The notes under the pieces are model-generated. The model did no database searches, was not told the DNA's origin, and saw nothing but the letters and a program-made list of their open reading frames with translations. 64,000 bases of DNA from Schistocerca nitens. Taxonomy: Eukaryota > Arthropoda > Insecta > Orthoptera > Acrididae. This document shows positions 23,581 through 34,332 of this stretch, piece after piece (position 1 is the first letter of the stretch; every line of letters starts with the position of its first letter). Location: NCBI RefSeq assembly GCF_023898315.1, contig NC_064619.1, positions 370,962,150 to 371,026,149 on the forward strand. The letters run 5' to 3'. Both the position numbers and the translations under genes were made by a program.

Positions 23581-23679
23581 CTCAAATCAATTGGTGGGGA
23601 GTAATTCGCACGCAATAAAGATGATCGTTCTTTTAACGTCAAAGTGTATGACGTTGCATCTGAACCTCAACTGATGAAT

Positions 23680-24130
23680 GAATGTTTAAATCTCATCCTT
23701 ATATAGCATGCTGCTTCTTCTTCTTTGTGAATGTCAAGAGAAACATGATGCATAGATGTCCACAGAGGTGGATATTAAAGTCCTGATAGCATCGATAATT
23801 GTAGAGCACATGTCTCATCTTCTGTGAGTGAAGTATCGTTGTAATTCTTCTGGTGGTTGCAGGTCACCAAATGAGTTGAAATAATAGGCGGTATCTGCAT
23901 TTTTCATAACATATGACACCTAGTGGGTGCCAGGGCCTCCAGCAATATCCAAATTCACAATATCGCATTCACCAGTTTTTTACGTTGTCTTCGGTAATGT
24001 ATCCCTCATAAACACACTATGGAATCTTGGGATTTTCAATTTATCTCTAACAAACTTGAGATGATCTGTATTAGTGATTGGTCGATCTGGTAGGATGGCT
24101 AATGGGATTTTCTTTATTTATGAATAGGCC
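23680..24130 (-). pseudogene. Polinton adenovirus-type cysteine protease
   Basis: Minus-strand remains of the maturation protease. The catalytic His word GGPGTHWVSYVMKNADTAYY and the following FNSFGDLQPPEEL are clearly readable. The element-type protease processes capsid precursors. Confidence 0.8.
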
Positions 24131-24149
24131 AAGCCCTTTCCTGTATGGT

Positions 24150-24380
24150 TTGAAGTATAGTCCTTTTCGAATGGCTGTCAGCATGCTGTTGTCTTCTTGC
24201 CTCTTCTAACTGTGCTTGGGAGTTTTGCACGTTCTTGACCGTTTGAGCAATAGCTGCAGCACCACCAGAAAGGGAACCTACCACTGAGACCGCGGAGAGG
24301 GCTGCGATGAGAAATGGAATAAACCCACTGGATGTCTTGGGTATTGGTAGAACTCAAGGTGCTTTGAACGATCCTCTTCT
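24150..24380 (-). pseudogene. Polinton small membrane-active core-like protein
   Basis: Minus-strand remains of a short protein with an Ala/Gly-rich hydrophobic segment (SGGAAAIAQTVKN) followed by a charged helix. Insect Polintons usually have this protein between the protease and the phospholipase-like gene. The assignment rests on position and composition. Confidence 0.5.
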
Positions 24381-24411
24381 TCTTCCCGGATCTTTCTGCT
24401 TCAGTTAGTTT

Positions 24412-24813
24412 TCAGCTGCATACATCGCTGTCAGGATACAGTTCTTCAAACAGCCCTGCTTCCCGCCCTTCTTCTTCTTGTTTAGTACACAACGCCCAGC
24501 ATTCATAACTCGCTTGAAATTCATCACTCCTAAACCCAAATCGATTTTTCCACACATGGTTTTTATCAACTGCAAATGCTGCGATGCATTGACCTATACC
24601 AACATCCTTTCTTCTCCGTATCGCCTTAGCCTTATCATTTAAAATCCTATCTGCAATGTGACGACTTGATAGCTCTTTGTTTGCAATGTATGCAATGTCG
24701 TGTTCCACACACGCTTCGTCGAGCAGATTAACCCCCTTATCACCTCGTGCCAAGCATTTCTGAAGCTTTTTCCCAGGTCCACAGTAGTTATACCCAGGGA
24801 TGTGTAATTCCAC
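24412..24813 (-). pseudogene. Polinton phospholipase A2-like protein
   Basis: A 133-codon minus-strand frame resembles the phospholipase A2-like domain of parvovirus VP1 and of Polintons. It has the calcium-loop word YNYCGPG and the catalytic-helix word LDEACVEHDIAY with the His-Asp pair. Such domains are thought to help a particle cross membranes. Part of the fossil element. Confidence 0.8.
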
Positions 24814-24930
24814 AGGTACTTTGTCTAGAATCCACCACCTCCTCTAATGCGTGTCCTAGCATGCATGTTATGCTACTGTGGTGGTTGTGGATTATGCATG
24901 CCCATAATATAGCAAGTCGTCGGCGTCAAT

Positions 24931-25560
24931 CTAGCTGTTTTGTGTACCAGGAAAACCAAGCCATTTGACTAGTGCTTTATTTCCCTGTCTCATGACTCTC
25001 TCCACAGGAAAAAAAACATTCAGTTCTGAGATTTTCTGCAACTCCTCAGTGTAGAAGCAGCCTGCAATTTCTTCACCTTTACTATACTTCAATATGTAAG
25101 TTCTAGGATTTGTTCCTTGCACCTTTGAAACTAAATATCTCAGTTCACCAGATCAGTAGGTATGATTTCTCAAATGCTGTCTTGTGTTTTGAGATACGCA
25201 CCAAATTACCTACATTAAATTTCTGTTTACATGGATTCAGCATCTTAAGGCGACAATACACCGTATCCATGAGTCAATTATCATGAACATTGATTGGTCT
25301 CATTTTTATTATGCTATGTTTGATTCGATTATACTAAGCAATTATTTCTGGGCGGATATCCATCCATTTGCATTAGCCGCATAGATGAAAACGCATCCAC
25401 ATTCGACCTTTTATTGCTCTGTTCAGATGCTCCACGATACTTGCCTTCAAGTGAGTGAATGTTGAGTAGTCATGTATTCCATACCACTGCATCACTGTCT
25501 TGAAACAGCTATTGTAGAACTCCCCACCAATCTGTATTGTGTCATAAGTTATAGGATGTG
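24931..25560 (-). pseudogene. Polinton retroviral-type integrase with chromodomain-like tail
   Basis: Minus-strand remains of the integrase. The catalytic-core word GEFYNSCFKTVMQWYGIHDY precedes KASIVEHLNRAIKGRMW. The C-terminal end (24931-25122) reads like a chromodomain (FFPVERVMRQGNKALVKWLG). Broken. Confidence 0.8.
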
Positions 25561-25564
25561 AACC

Positions 25565-26076
25565 CTACATGTACGGTCTTCCCCTGCTAACGCCGAATGT
25601 TCTATCTATCTGACCGGGAGTATGATGAATAATGAATTCATCAATGGCAACACCCTCGTTATCATGTGTTTTTGTTTTTGCTGAGAGCTGTCGGAGACAT
25701 TCAGTAACTGGCTTAAAGATCCCTTTTAATGTTTGCTGTCTATCCATATGCCCTAACCTCGGCAACCACAATTGCAATTTCTCACGAACTGCTTTATGCG
25801 CCAGAATTACTTTCTGCTTCAACAACATCTCTGTGTATACTAATCAGACATCTCTGCAGCGTGAGGCTTTATATATCCGGTCATTTTCTTCCTCCTCTTA
25901 CTATGCTCCTGATCGCCCTTCTCAACAACAAGGAAGTCTACATATATTTTCCCCTCAATAGCCTCGACCTTTTCAGTTAAGTAGGTTACTTTCTTACTGG
26001 CTTGATTAACTAGCCCATTTAATGTATTCACCATTCTCAGAAGAGTCTGGTAAAACTTCTCTAGTTCCCTGCGCAT
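25565..26076 (-). pseudogene. Polinton Lys-rich coiled-coil protein
   Basis: Two minus-strand frames between integrase and ATPase are rich in Lys, Glu and Leu with coiled-coil spacing (for example LVNQASKKVTYLTEKVEAIEG). They match no enzyme I know and are placed here by position only. Confidence 0.4.
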
Positions 26077-26221
26077 ACCTGCAACTTTATGCCCAATAGC
26101 CTAATCATCACATCCATGTACAGGCGAATGTTCTGTCTGTGTACACCCATACCCTCAGGTTGAGAGGGAGACATACGAGAAAATTTGTCCATGGTGTAGC
26201 ATAGAGTGATGTACCAACCTC

Positions 26222-26960
26222 TCTTACTGTGCTATATTTTCAAAAACTCTTGAAAGTTTCGCCTGTACCCACCATCATTCAGTTTTCTTGTTTTATCAAT
26301 AACGAGAAAGCCATACTGTGAATGATTCCAGCAATCTGCACATATCTTTATAAAATCATTGAACGACATGTCCGTTCCAACAAGTGCCTGGTAAATGTGT
26401 TTAAAATTCCAGTTGTCTTGTTTGAAGGCTATAATGAGGTTTGCGTTATCCCTAACCAACTATTTGGGGATTCTGAAACATGTTTGACTTAGAAGAAAAA
26501 CATCAGCACCCATATGACAGACGAAAGAGAAATATTTTGGAATTTGATCTTGGTTTTCCACAGCAACATCGTCAAGTATGAAGACAGTATTTGGCTTTGC
26601 TTTTTCAGGTGGAGGGATATCACCACTTTCAGTGAATGTCATATATCTAACACCATTTACACTGCACAATATCTCATGGAACAGCTGATACTTGAGTTGA
26701 AACTGTTTTTGAGAATACACAAACATGTTCAAATCGAACCCCATCTACATGTGTTAGCAGAGTCACGAGGACATTAGTCTTCCCACAATTGGATGGACCT
26801 ACAATAATGGCTCATATATTATCAGGAAGAACTATGTTCTTCTTGTTCTTCTTCAGGTCTTCATTTGCATCTTCACAGGACCAGTCACCAATAACAAAGT
26901 CCTTGTGGCGAGCGTGTTTCACCCAGCCTGGCATGATACAAACTATGCCAGGTACAGACA
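26222..26960 (-). pseudogene. Polinton FtsK/HerA-type packaging ATPase
   Basis: Minus-strand remains of the genome-packaging ATPase. The N-terminal word PGWVKHARHKDFVIGDWS starts near 26940. Walker A GPSNCGKTN lies near 26790, Walker B TVFILDDVA near 26570, and the C-terminal region has YGFLVIDKT. Broken in a few places. Confidence 0.85.
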
Positions 26961-27371
26961 AGTAGTTGGCGTATATAGAAAAATACACTTGAAAGGATAA
27001 TAATATGTGTAGCCACTATAGTTCCATCACTTAACAGACTGATGTATATTGACTACAAAGAGAAAACAGCTATATATTTTACACATGAAGAGTAACTTCA
27101 TCAATGATCATCTCACTAACTCGTATAGCATTGAAAAAAATTAATAATTGTAATACTTTGATTATAATTAGAGAGGTATGAAATAAAACACAAACACAGT
27201 TTGAGATTATATATACATAAATTATTTATTTAAATATCATACATGGGGTGGAGTATTACATGAATATCATTACAATCTCTATGTATCTTCTGCTTCACAC
27301 CTGTACAGTATTTAACAAATAAACTTTTTTGACAAGCGATAAATTCAGCGCGTATCTCACTAAAGCAAATA
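26961..27371. other. AT-rich Polinton flank
   Basis: No coding signal. The stretch lies between the ATPase and the Merlin-like insertion. Confidence 0.5.
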
Positions 27372-27706
27372 GATGACTCGGGTCAACAGAAGCGTCCAAT
27401 TCCACACATCGGCATTGACCCGTGATGTAAGGCTGTTGTGTGTGACGACACAACGGCGCGGAGTTAAGTTTGTGAGAGTGGTGTGTTTGTAGGTGTCGTT
27501 TTGATGTGATCGGTGGTGATCTCTGGTGGTGTGTTTATGGGTAGTGTGTTATGTGGCGTATGGGGTTCATTTGCGTGGTAGCACTGCACGTGTGTGGTAA
27601 CGGTGGTGACTGTGCTTTCAGCAGTATATTTTTCAGAGAAATAATGATTTTGGTTTTGCTATGTCGACATTAGTGTAGTTTTTTTTCTGTTCATCATGTG
27701 TGAATT

Positions 27707-28000
27707 TTGGTAAATTGCTTGTTTATGTCTTTGGTAGGTATGGATATGACTGACAAGGTAAACAGCTTTCGGTTGTCAGTGATGATGGGGGACCGTGTGT
27801 TGTCTCTAATAAAATTTCTTCAGCTATTCTGCCTGTTGGCTGAAGTCGTGAAGTGTTCAGTGTGTTGTTCAGAAATGAGGCTTACTAAAGTTACGGCGTC
27901 TTGGACCAGGGACAGCTATACGTGGAGATGTCGTAAGGATAACAGGTCAAGGGAAGTGTTCAATTCCAATTTTGATTTTCTAGGTGCTTTTTTGTGGTAG
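27707..28000 (+). pseudogene. Merlin/IS1595-type transposase, N-terminal zinc ribbon
   Basis: A 97-codon frame whose second half carries KCSVCCSEMRLTK and, about 16 residues on, a WRCRK word. This is the four-Cys zinc ribbon at the start of IS1595/Merlin transposases, in which the last Cys has been lost. The catalytic domain is missing, so the element could only have moved with a transposase from elsewhere. Confidence 0.6.
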
Positions 28001-28056
28001 GATTAAGTGTGGTGGTGGTGAAAGTTTTGAGATTTATGGTGTGATATCGGTTGTTA

Positions 28057-28254
28057 ATGTTCAAATGTGTGTGAAATCTTATGGGACTTCACGGCTAAGA
28101 TCATCAGTCCCTAAGCTTACACACTACTTAACATAAATTATCCTAAGGACAAACACACACACCCATGCCCGAGGGAGGACTCGACCCTCTGCCAGGACCA
28201 GCCGCACAGTCCATGACTGCAGCACCTTAGACCGTTCAGCTAATCCCACGCAGC
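28057..28254 (-). mobile_element. tRNA-derived SINE inside the Merlin-like element
   Basis: The minus-strand SINE has the family words ACTTCACGGCTAAGATCATC and CCCGAGGGAGGACTCGACCC, with the tRNA-like head at the right. It is flanked by an imperfect repeat GGTTGTTAA / GGTTGTAA. Confidence 0.85.
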
Positions 28255-28891
28255 TTGGTTGTAACTGGTGACCTATATAGGTCAAGGGTAGTGATCGATT
28301 CCAGGTGATTTTTGTGTGTAGTGGAATTTGGGAAGGTTGTGGGGTCTTGTTATTTTAGTGTTTTTTGTCGTTTGGTGTTGTGGTGTGTGTTTATATTTAG
28401 TTTGTCCGCACCCAAAGACCCCCAATTCCCCCCCCCCCCCCCCCCCCCGTCCCATTAGTTTCATTATATTTTTGGAGGAATGTCTGTCTGGTGGTTTTTC
28501 GATCTATTTTCGTGTGTTATGTTTATGTGATGACATCATAGGAGCAGTATGGGAGTTGTTGTGAATGTCGTTTCCGCCATATTGGTAACGTCATTGGTCA
28601 AAGCAGACGGGTGGAATCGGACGCTTCCGTTATCCCAATGGCTCACAGCACTCAGGTTACTTAGGTTTTTTTCACACACACACACTTAATATGTTTCTCT
28701 TTAGGTTTAGCATTCATTTGCGAACAAAGGTGTTGCTTAAGATTGTCAACATGTATACTATGCACATGTAGGGAGTTTACAACATTACTGCATGCAGAGT
28801 CTATGCTGGCAGCCAATGGTTCAGTCTGTCCTGTGCAAGACGAATGACAGTGTCCAGATTGTATAACTTCATAACTGAGGCACGTCTGAGA

Positions 28892-29109
28892 GGTCAGTGC
28901 GACAGAATGTCAATCCTAAGGGTCCAGGTTCGATTCCTGGCTGGGTTGGAGATTTTCTTCACTCAGGGATTGGGTGTTATGTCGTCCTAATCATCATCAT
29001 CATTTCATCCCCATCGACGCACAAGCCTTCAAAGTGGCGTCAAATCGAGACACTTGCACCCGGCGAACGGTCTACCCGACAGGAGGCCCTAGTCACACGA
29101 CATTTATTT
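28892..29109 (+). mobile_element. tRNA-derived SINE (second type)
   Basis: A B box GGTTCGATTCCTGGC near 28925 is followed by TTTCTTCACTCAGGGATTGG, an ATC/CAT run and the end word GGCGAACGGTCTACCCGACA. An 18-bp target duplication with two mismatches flanks it: ACTGAGGCACGTCTGAGA at 28874-28891 and ACTGAGGCACATCTTAGA at 29110-29127. Confidence 0.9.
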
Positions 29110-29842
29110 ACTGAGGCACATCTTAGATAAACACAGTTGCGACCGAATTTCACACACAACGCACAGTCATCATATACTGTTGTAATAGAAAGTGTCACAC
29201 CAGTAAGGCGAATGTCTGGGGAGAACGAGTTGGATAATACTCTGCAGTCATCTGCTGATTGATGTAGCTCTCTGCACGACATATTTCATCCCAGTCGAAC
29301 ACAGAAATTGGCACTTTAACACATTTGGATACATTTTCAACCTCCATTCTCACATGCAACCCCCAGACATGGTGCTCTTCTATAGCAACGTTCACACATT
29401 TCAATCCACTGGGAGTTAAATTGCATGTGGAGGTCAAAAGTGTAGGTGAAATCGACGCCTTCTTATCCACAGTATCAGCACTCTGTGGTTGCACTATCAC
29501 AGAGATGTTCTGCCAGGATGGGCCATATGTTGGAGACCAGTACTGACTTCCATCTTGTTGTTTAACACTACCAGCGACAGCATTTGATGTGTCGGGTGCA
29601 GATCAGTTGTCCTCATGACACAAATCAATGACTGGGACGGACAACAGGAATTCCTTGTCCTGCTCCATCAAGTGTGCCATGTGTGCTACCGGATCCCACA
29701 TGGGTCCTACTGGTTCAGACACGCTGGAGGCTGTTGCTGCAGGTCTTGATGAGATGGCAGCCGAGGTGGCTACAGGCCAGGATGTTGCCGCAGAGCTTGG
29801 CATGTTGGCCCTGGACCCTGTTGAACAAAGATGAGGAAGCAT
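29110..29842 (-). pseudogene. Unrecognised minus-strand protein remains at the Polinton right end
   Basis: Minus-strand remains with an Ala/Ser/Pro-rich N-terminal part and a C-terminal part containing VKVPISVFDWDEICRAESYI. Upstream (29883-30113) lies another minus-strand open stretch ending at a donor-like GTAAGT, with a CCAAT word near 30118, so the gene may be spliced. I cannot name a family. A small single-strand-DNA- or transcription-related protein is a guess only. Confidence 0.35.
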
Positions 29843-30184
29843 TAGATATGGACCAAGACGTGAAAACTTTGAATAATAATAGTTATAATAATACTAAGGC
29901 TAAGCAGAGAGAATGATATGATATGGGATACTTACCTTTCCATTTAATCCTGTTCTGCATGATTGTGCTGTGGTGCGACTGCTGTTGATGCCTCATTGTT
30001 TTTCTTCTTCTTCTTCTTCTTCTGATGCTGCTAATTGACTGAACAAGACTGAGGCCCCAGAGCTGCTGCGCCTCACCTATGTCTCCTACAATGACATCAC
30101 CAGATACTACCATCCTATTGGCTGAAGTCTAGCATGTGACTGGATTAAGCGCTCCTATTAGTTCCCACCATTTCACCCACCATC

Positions 30185-30625
30185 TTGGGTTATGTCACAG
30201 AATGAATGATCACGTGCTCTGATGGTGGCAGTATGTACTAGACCACTTAGACCTCATGGTGAATACAGTGTATGTGGCCATCTTGGGTAACGGTACTCGC
30301 ATCGTCAGATGATGTCATGGGCGACAGCGCCCTCTGGTGACTACTGGGCACTAGGCCATGTGGTGAACACAATGTATGCTGCCACCTTGAATAACGGTAG
30401 TCACATCATCAGCTGACGTCATGGCAGCACTCTCTGGTGGTGGTACTGTATACTAAGTCAGTTGGAATCTGGAGCTTGTGGTGAGCACACACACTGGATG
30501 GCTGTACTGCATGAAATAAAAACTTCAGTTCGAGTCCTTTCCACCTCCAGTTCATAGGAAGAGGTGACTTGGGTAGTCCAATGCCCCCTAGTAGAGATAG
30601 CCCAAGTGACCTTTCTTTACTGCCA
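30185..30625. repeat. Repeat modules matching 13.3-13.9 kb
   Basis: Blocks GTGGTGAACACAATGTATG, GACAGCGCCCTCTGG and GCAGCACTCTCTGG recur in the same orientation as at 13690-13870. The block around 30573-30610 (AGTGACCTTTCTTTACTGCC) is inverted relative to 13653-13690. TGACGTCA lies at 30415-30422. They may be subterminal repeats of the Polinton or independent copies of another repeat. Confidence 0.55.
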
Positions 30626-30719
30626 AAAGCTAAATCAGTATGGCCGGACGCGGGATTGAACTCTCGTCCTCCCGAATGTGAGTCCGGTGTGCTATCCACT
30701 GTGTCACCTCACTCAGTGT
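30626..30719 (-). mobile_element. SINE head fragment
   Basis: The tRNA-like head of the same SINE family as 22459-22698 (GGCCGGACGCGGGATTGAAC, then the box with GTGTGCTATCCACTGTGTCA). The body is missing. Confidence 0.85.
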
Positions 30720-30767
30720 CCATGTTAAGGGTTTAAAGTCCTGTCGACATCATGATCGTTAAAGATG

Positions 30768-31880
30768 GATGATGATTATTATTTGGGTTGAGGGGACGCT
30801 CGACATCACCATTGCGCTGACGAGAAGTCAACATGCAAATCTCATGGGTGGGGACGATGGCTGTACCTACATGTGGAGTAGTTTATAATGTATTAAAGTC
30901 TGCCGCATTTCCCCACCACTTTAGGGATGAGGCCTGGCGGTTCACAACATTTCACTATTCTTGTAACACTGGTATCGGTATCTATCTGTGAGGACGGTGG
31001 GCATATCTCCAGTGAGACCAAGGGCTGCCCTAATATCCGTATACAGGACACACATAGCCACAATATGCTGAACTGAAAGCAACATGCCACAAACTTCACA
31101 GAATGGTGGATCCTCCCGCCAGAGGAGGAAGCCACGTGTCAAAGGACTATGCCTGATGCGCAGTGTGGTAAACAAAACCTTCCAGTGGTGAGGCTGACAA
31201 AGTTCGCCAAGCCTTTGTGGTCGATTTGAGCAACTGCAGTTTGTTGTCCGTCACCTGCAACCATTCAGTCTCCCATTGACGCATGATGCATCTGTCAGAA
31301 AATGAGATAATGGCGTGCAACAGGATGGGACATTGATGGAGAGCACTATCCCAACATGCTTCCTTGGCAGCTTTGTCAGCCATGTCGTTACCCTGTATCC
31401 CAATGTAGCCAGGTACCCAGCAAAAGATCACCACCTTGCCACGGCTTTGGAGCCGCCATAAGGAGTCATGGATGAGCTGAATCCACGGGTCTACTGGATA
31501 CATTTGGTGAAGTGCCTGCAGCATAAGAGAGTCGGAACAGACAAGAGAACTCGTACGGTGATGTCTGTGAACCCTCTCCAGTGCCATCAAAACGCCATAT
31601 AACTCCGCTTCATAATTTGTAAATTGTTCTGGAAGACGAACTTTAAAAACCGCAGAACAACCGAGTGCATTCCTCTGCTGGGATCCATCTGTATAAATAA
31701 CGATAAACAATGGCACATACTTAAAATAGATGAAAACAAAGTTGTAAAAACCAAATCTGGAGTGCAATTTTTCATGTGCTGTCTCAATCTTAAAATCACT
31801 TTGGGCCTCTGAAGACACCAAGGCGGCAGTGCGTTCCATCCCTGGGTGTGTATTTTCATGCCCAAGATTGGCTTAAAAGA
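30768..31880 (-). mobile_element. I-like LINE copy C, 3' part
   Basis: The RNase H domain and C-terminal Cys/His region of a LINE, followed by a short 3' UTR ending in an ATAATCATCATC-type tail near 30770-30785. It begins abruptly at 31880, next to a run of about 14 G. The reading there continues what is cut off at about 36316, so it is the 3' part of copy C, split by the insertion of copy B. Confidence 0.8.
31147..31839 (-). pseudogene. LINE copy C RNase H
   Basis: A 230-codon minus-strand frame with the RNase H acidic motifs in order: YTDGS (first Asp), NYEAELYGVLMALE (Glu), LVCSDSLMLQAL (second Asp), then CWVPGYIGIQGNDMADKAAKEA with the last Asp. It degrades the RNA strand after reverse transcription. 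The domain is open across its whole length. The following frame (30893-31175) has the C-terminal Cys/His word FCEVCGMLLSVQHIVAMC. Confidence 0.9.
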
Positions 31881-32041
31881 GGGGGGGGGGGGGTCTTCAC
31901 GGCACAGGAGGTAACCACGGGTCGCCCAAGTGAGGCCAATGTGGAGCCGGCAGAGGACAACTGAGTCCCTGTGAGAGCCTTGCATGGTAGACTTCCACAC
32001 ACTCAGTCTCCTTAATGAAACACAGTTCACTGTGCATACTG

Positions 32042-32899
32042 TTATGCCATTCCATCTCCCAAAGCCGAAAAAACCCTGCAGTGTAAGTCATAACGCAGGT
32101 CAGGTTCAGAGATGCCCATCTCCAGAAGCGGTTTCCGTGTAGCCTGTTTGGCCAGCCTGTCAGCAAGTTCACTGTCTGGGATTCCGATTTGTCCTGGTGG
32201 CCACACAAACACCACTGAACAACGGAACTGGTCAAGGGCATAGATGGAATCCTGGATGGACGCCATCAAAGGATGGCGACAGTAGCACTGGTCGATAGCT
32301 TATAGGCTGCTCACGGAGTCAGTACACAGAAGAAACGATTCCTCGAGGCATGAACGGATGTACTGAAGTGCACGAGATATGGCCACCAGCTCTGCAGTGA
32401 ATACACTGCAATCATCCGGGAAGGAATGCTGTTCAATATGGCCTCTGTGGACAAAGGCGAAGTTGCAGAAGTCGTCTGCATAAAGAGAAGGAGAGATGGA
32501 GGGCCTGACAGCTGCTGCTAGACCGTTAATGGCCACTAAAAATAGACAGACACTCAATACGGAGCCCTGTGGGACTCCATTCTGCTGAATACAGGGAGCT
32601 ATGGGAGGCACCAACTTGGACATGGAAAGTACGAAGTGACAGGAAATTTTGGATAAAAATCGGGAGTGGACCCTGGAGACCCCACTCGTATAATGTGGCA
32701 AGGATATGTCACCAGGTCGTGTCATACACTTTTCATAAATCAAAAAAGATGGCAACCAGGTGTCGGCATCTGGAAAAGGCTGTTTGGATGGCTGACTCGA
32801 GGGACACAAGATTATCAGTGGTAAAGCGACCCTGGCGGAAGTCACCCTGACATGGGGCCAGTAAGCCACGACTCCAGGACCCAACCAAACTGCCGACAC
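32042..32899 (-). pseudogene. LINE copy B RT palm fused to partial RNase H
   Basis: Minus-strand frames at 32300-32899 and 32042-32269. The first reads NGVPQGSVLSVCLFLVAING and LYADDF, then within about 15 residues enters the RNase H word DDCSVFTAELVAISRALQYI. The second carries VFVWPPGQIGIPDSELADRLAKQA, the end of RNase H, where the usual H of the 'WVPGHxGI' word is replaced by Q. The order proves an internal deletion of several hundred bases. Confidence 0.85.
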
Positions 32900-33177
32900 A
32901 CCATATGTTCCAGCAGCTTACAAACAATGTTGATGAGGCTAATGGGACGATAGCTATCCACATCAACCGGGTTTTTACCAGGTTTGAGCACCAGAATGAT
33001 GGTGCTCTCCTGCCATTGCGATGGAAACACGCCATCGCACCAGATTCGGTTGAAAATGATGAGAATATGTCGCTTGTAGTCAGTTGACAGATGTTTAATC
33101 ATCTGGGTGTGGATCCGATCAGGCCCAGGAACTGTGTCAGGGCAATGTGCAAGGGCACAGTACATGACACGCCACAT
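32733..33177 (-). pseudogene. LINE copy B reverse transcriptase fingers
   Basis: Minus-strand frame with DTVPGPDRIHTQMIKHL (motif 1) and TIILVLKPGKNPVDVDSYRP followed by ISLINIVCKLLEHMV (motif 2). A frame change leads into FFDL at 32733, the first catalytic Asp region. Confidence 0.85.
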
Positions 33178-33317
33178 ATAGTAACACCGGGAACACCTGT
33201 TGGGGTCTGGTACCTGAAAACACGTTTGATCTTTGCCCAGACTCGGGAAGGTGACTTATGACACCCAATGGTCGAGACACCTCTCCCCCAACACTCCGGC
33301 TTCCGACGTTTGATAAG

Positions 33318-34305
33318 TTAGGGAACGCGGGCATGGAGTCGTTTAAAGGCTATGAAGTGCTCCAGGGAAGGATGCCGCTTACGCTGCTGTAGAGATCTCT
33401 GACGCTCCTTAATTGCTTCAACGACTTCCGGCAACCACCAAGGGACTGCCTTTCGCCAGGGGGACCCTAAAGGGCAATGGATCGCGTTTTCTGCAGCAGA
33501 AAGGTTTGTTGTAGTCACCTGCTCAATCATCACATCTATGTTTCCGTGTGGGAGAGATTCAGTGGTGACAGCAGAGGTGCGAGTTTCTCAGTCCACCTTG
33601 TTTAAAGCCCATCTGAGCAGGCTTCCGTGGGCCTGACGCCAGGGACTGACAGGAAGATGGGGAAGTGGTCACTACCATACAGGTCATAATGTGCTCTCCA
33701 GTGGATAGATGGGAGAAGTCCTGGGCTGCAAATTGATAAATCAATTAGCCACACTGAAATGTGTGGCGGCCCCAGTATTTAAGAAACAGAGGTTGAACTC
33801 AGACAGTAAAATTTCGACATCTCTGCCTTCGCCAATAAGCAGGTACCACCCCACAAGGGGTTACGGGCGTTAAAATCTCCCAAAACTAGGAAAGGTTTAG
33901 GGAGTTGATCAATCAGTGGAGCTAATACATTCAGGGGTACCCCACCATCTGGAGTAAGATTTACATTGCAGGCAGTTATCTCCTGCTCCTGCATCGTCCT
34001 TATTCCAACAGCCACAGCTTCAAGAGGGGTTTCAAGGGCAGTGTCACTACAGACTGAGGCTAGGACATGAACTAGGACATGAAAACACAAACTCCACCTG
34101 TCACTCGATTATAGTTGCTACGGTACCTGTAATACCCCTCATAGCCACAGAGGGCATGGGTCTGCATTGCTGGGAACCAAGTTTCTTGGAGGGCAATGCA
34201 GATAGCAGGTGTAAAGCTTAACAGTTGCCGTAGATCAGCCAGGTGGTGGAATAAACCACCGCAATTCCACTGGAAGATGACGTCATCGTGAGACTGGAAA
34301 GGCAT
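33318..34305 (-). pseudogene. LINE copy B endonuclease and linker
   Basis: Frames at 34072-34305 (FQWNCGGLFHHL, IALQETWF with catalytic Glu), 33779-34090 (FLVLGDFNARNPLWGG), 33559-33744 and the linker 33318-33533. The order is that of an apurinic-type endonuclease leading to the RT. Broken by several frameshifts. Confidence 0.85.
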
Positions 34306-34332
34306 GGAACATTCAATGAGGCAGTTTACGCC

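Larger units (their letters stand above)
27380..28636 (+). mobile_element. Merlin-like DNA transposon (deleted, non-autonomous)
   Basis: Inverted ends of about 50 bp with roughly 80% match begin at 27380 (GGGTCAACAGAAGCGTCC) and, inverted, at 28636 (GGGATAACGGAAGCGTCC). They are flanked by a near-identical 8-bp duplication (GATGACTC at 27372-27379, AATGGCTC at 28637-28644), a length typical of Merlin. The interior holds only the N-terminal zinc-ribbon part of a transposase, plus a later SINE and a poly-C run at 28431-28448. It sits inside the Polinton. Confidence 0.75.
14000..30180. mobile_element. Polinton (Maverick) DNA element, broken
   Basis: A fossil self-synthesising DNA element of about 16 kb, a normal size for the family. 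Its polymerase lies on the plus strand in the left half. Its virion and packaging genes (major capsid, penton, cysteine protease, phospholipase-like protein, integrase, ATPase) lie on the minus strand in the right half. It is clearly broken, with probably well over ten breaks, and carries later insertions: a SINE at 22459-22698, a Merlin-like transposon at 27380-28636 with its own SINE, and another SINE at 28892-29109. Terminal repeats were not proven, so the outer limits are estimates. The decay suggests an old but not ancient copy. Confidence 0.85.
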
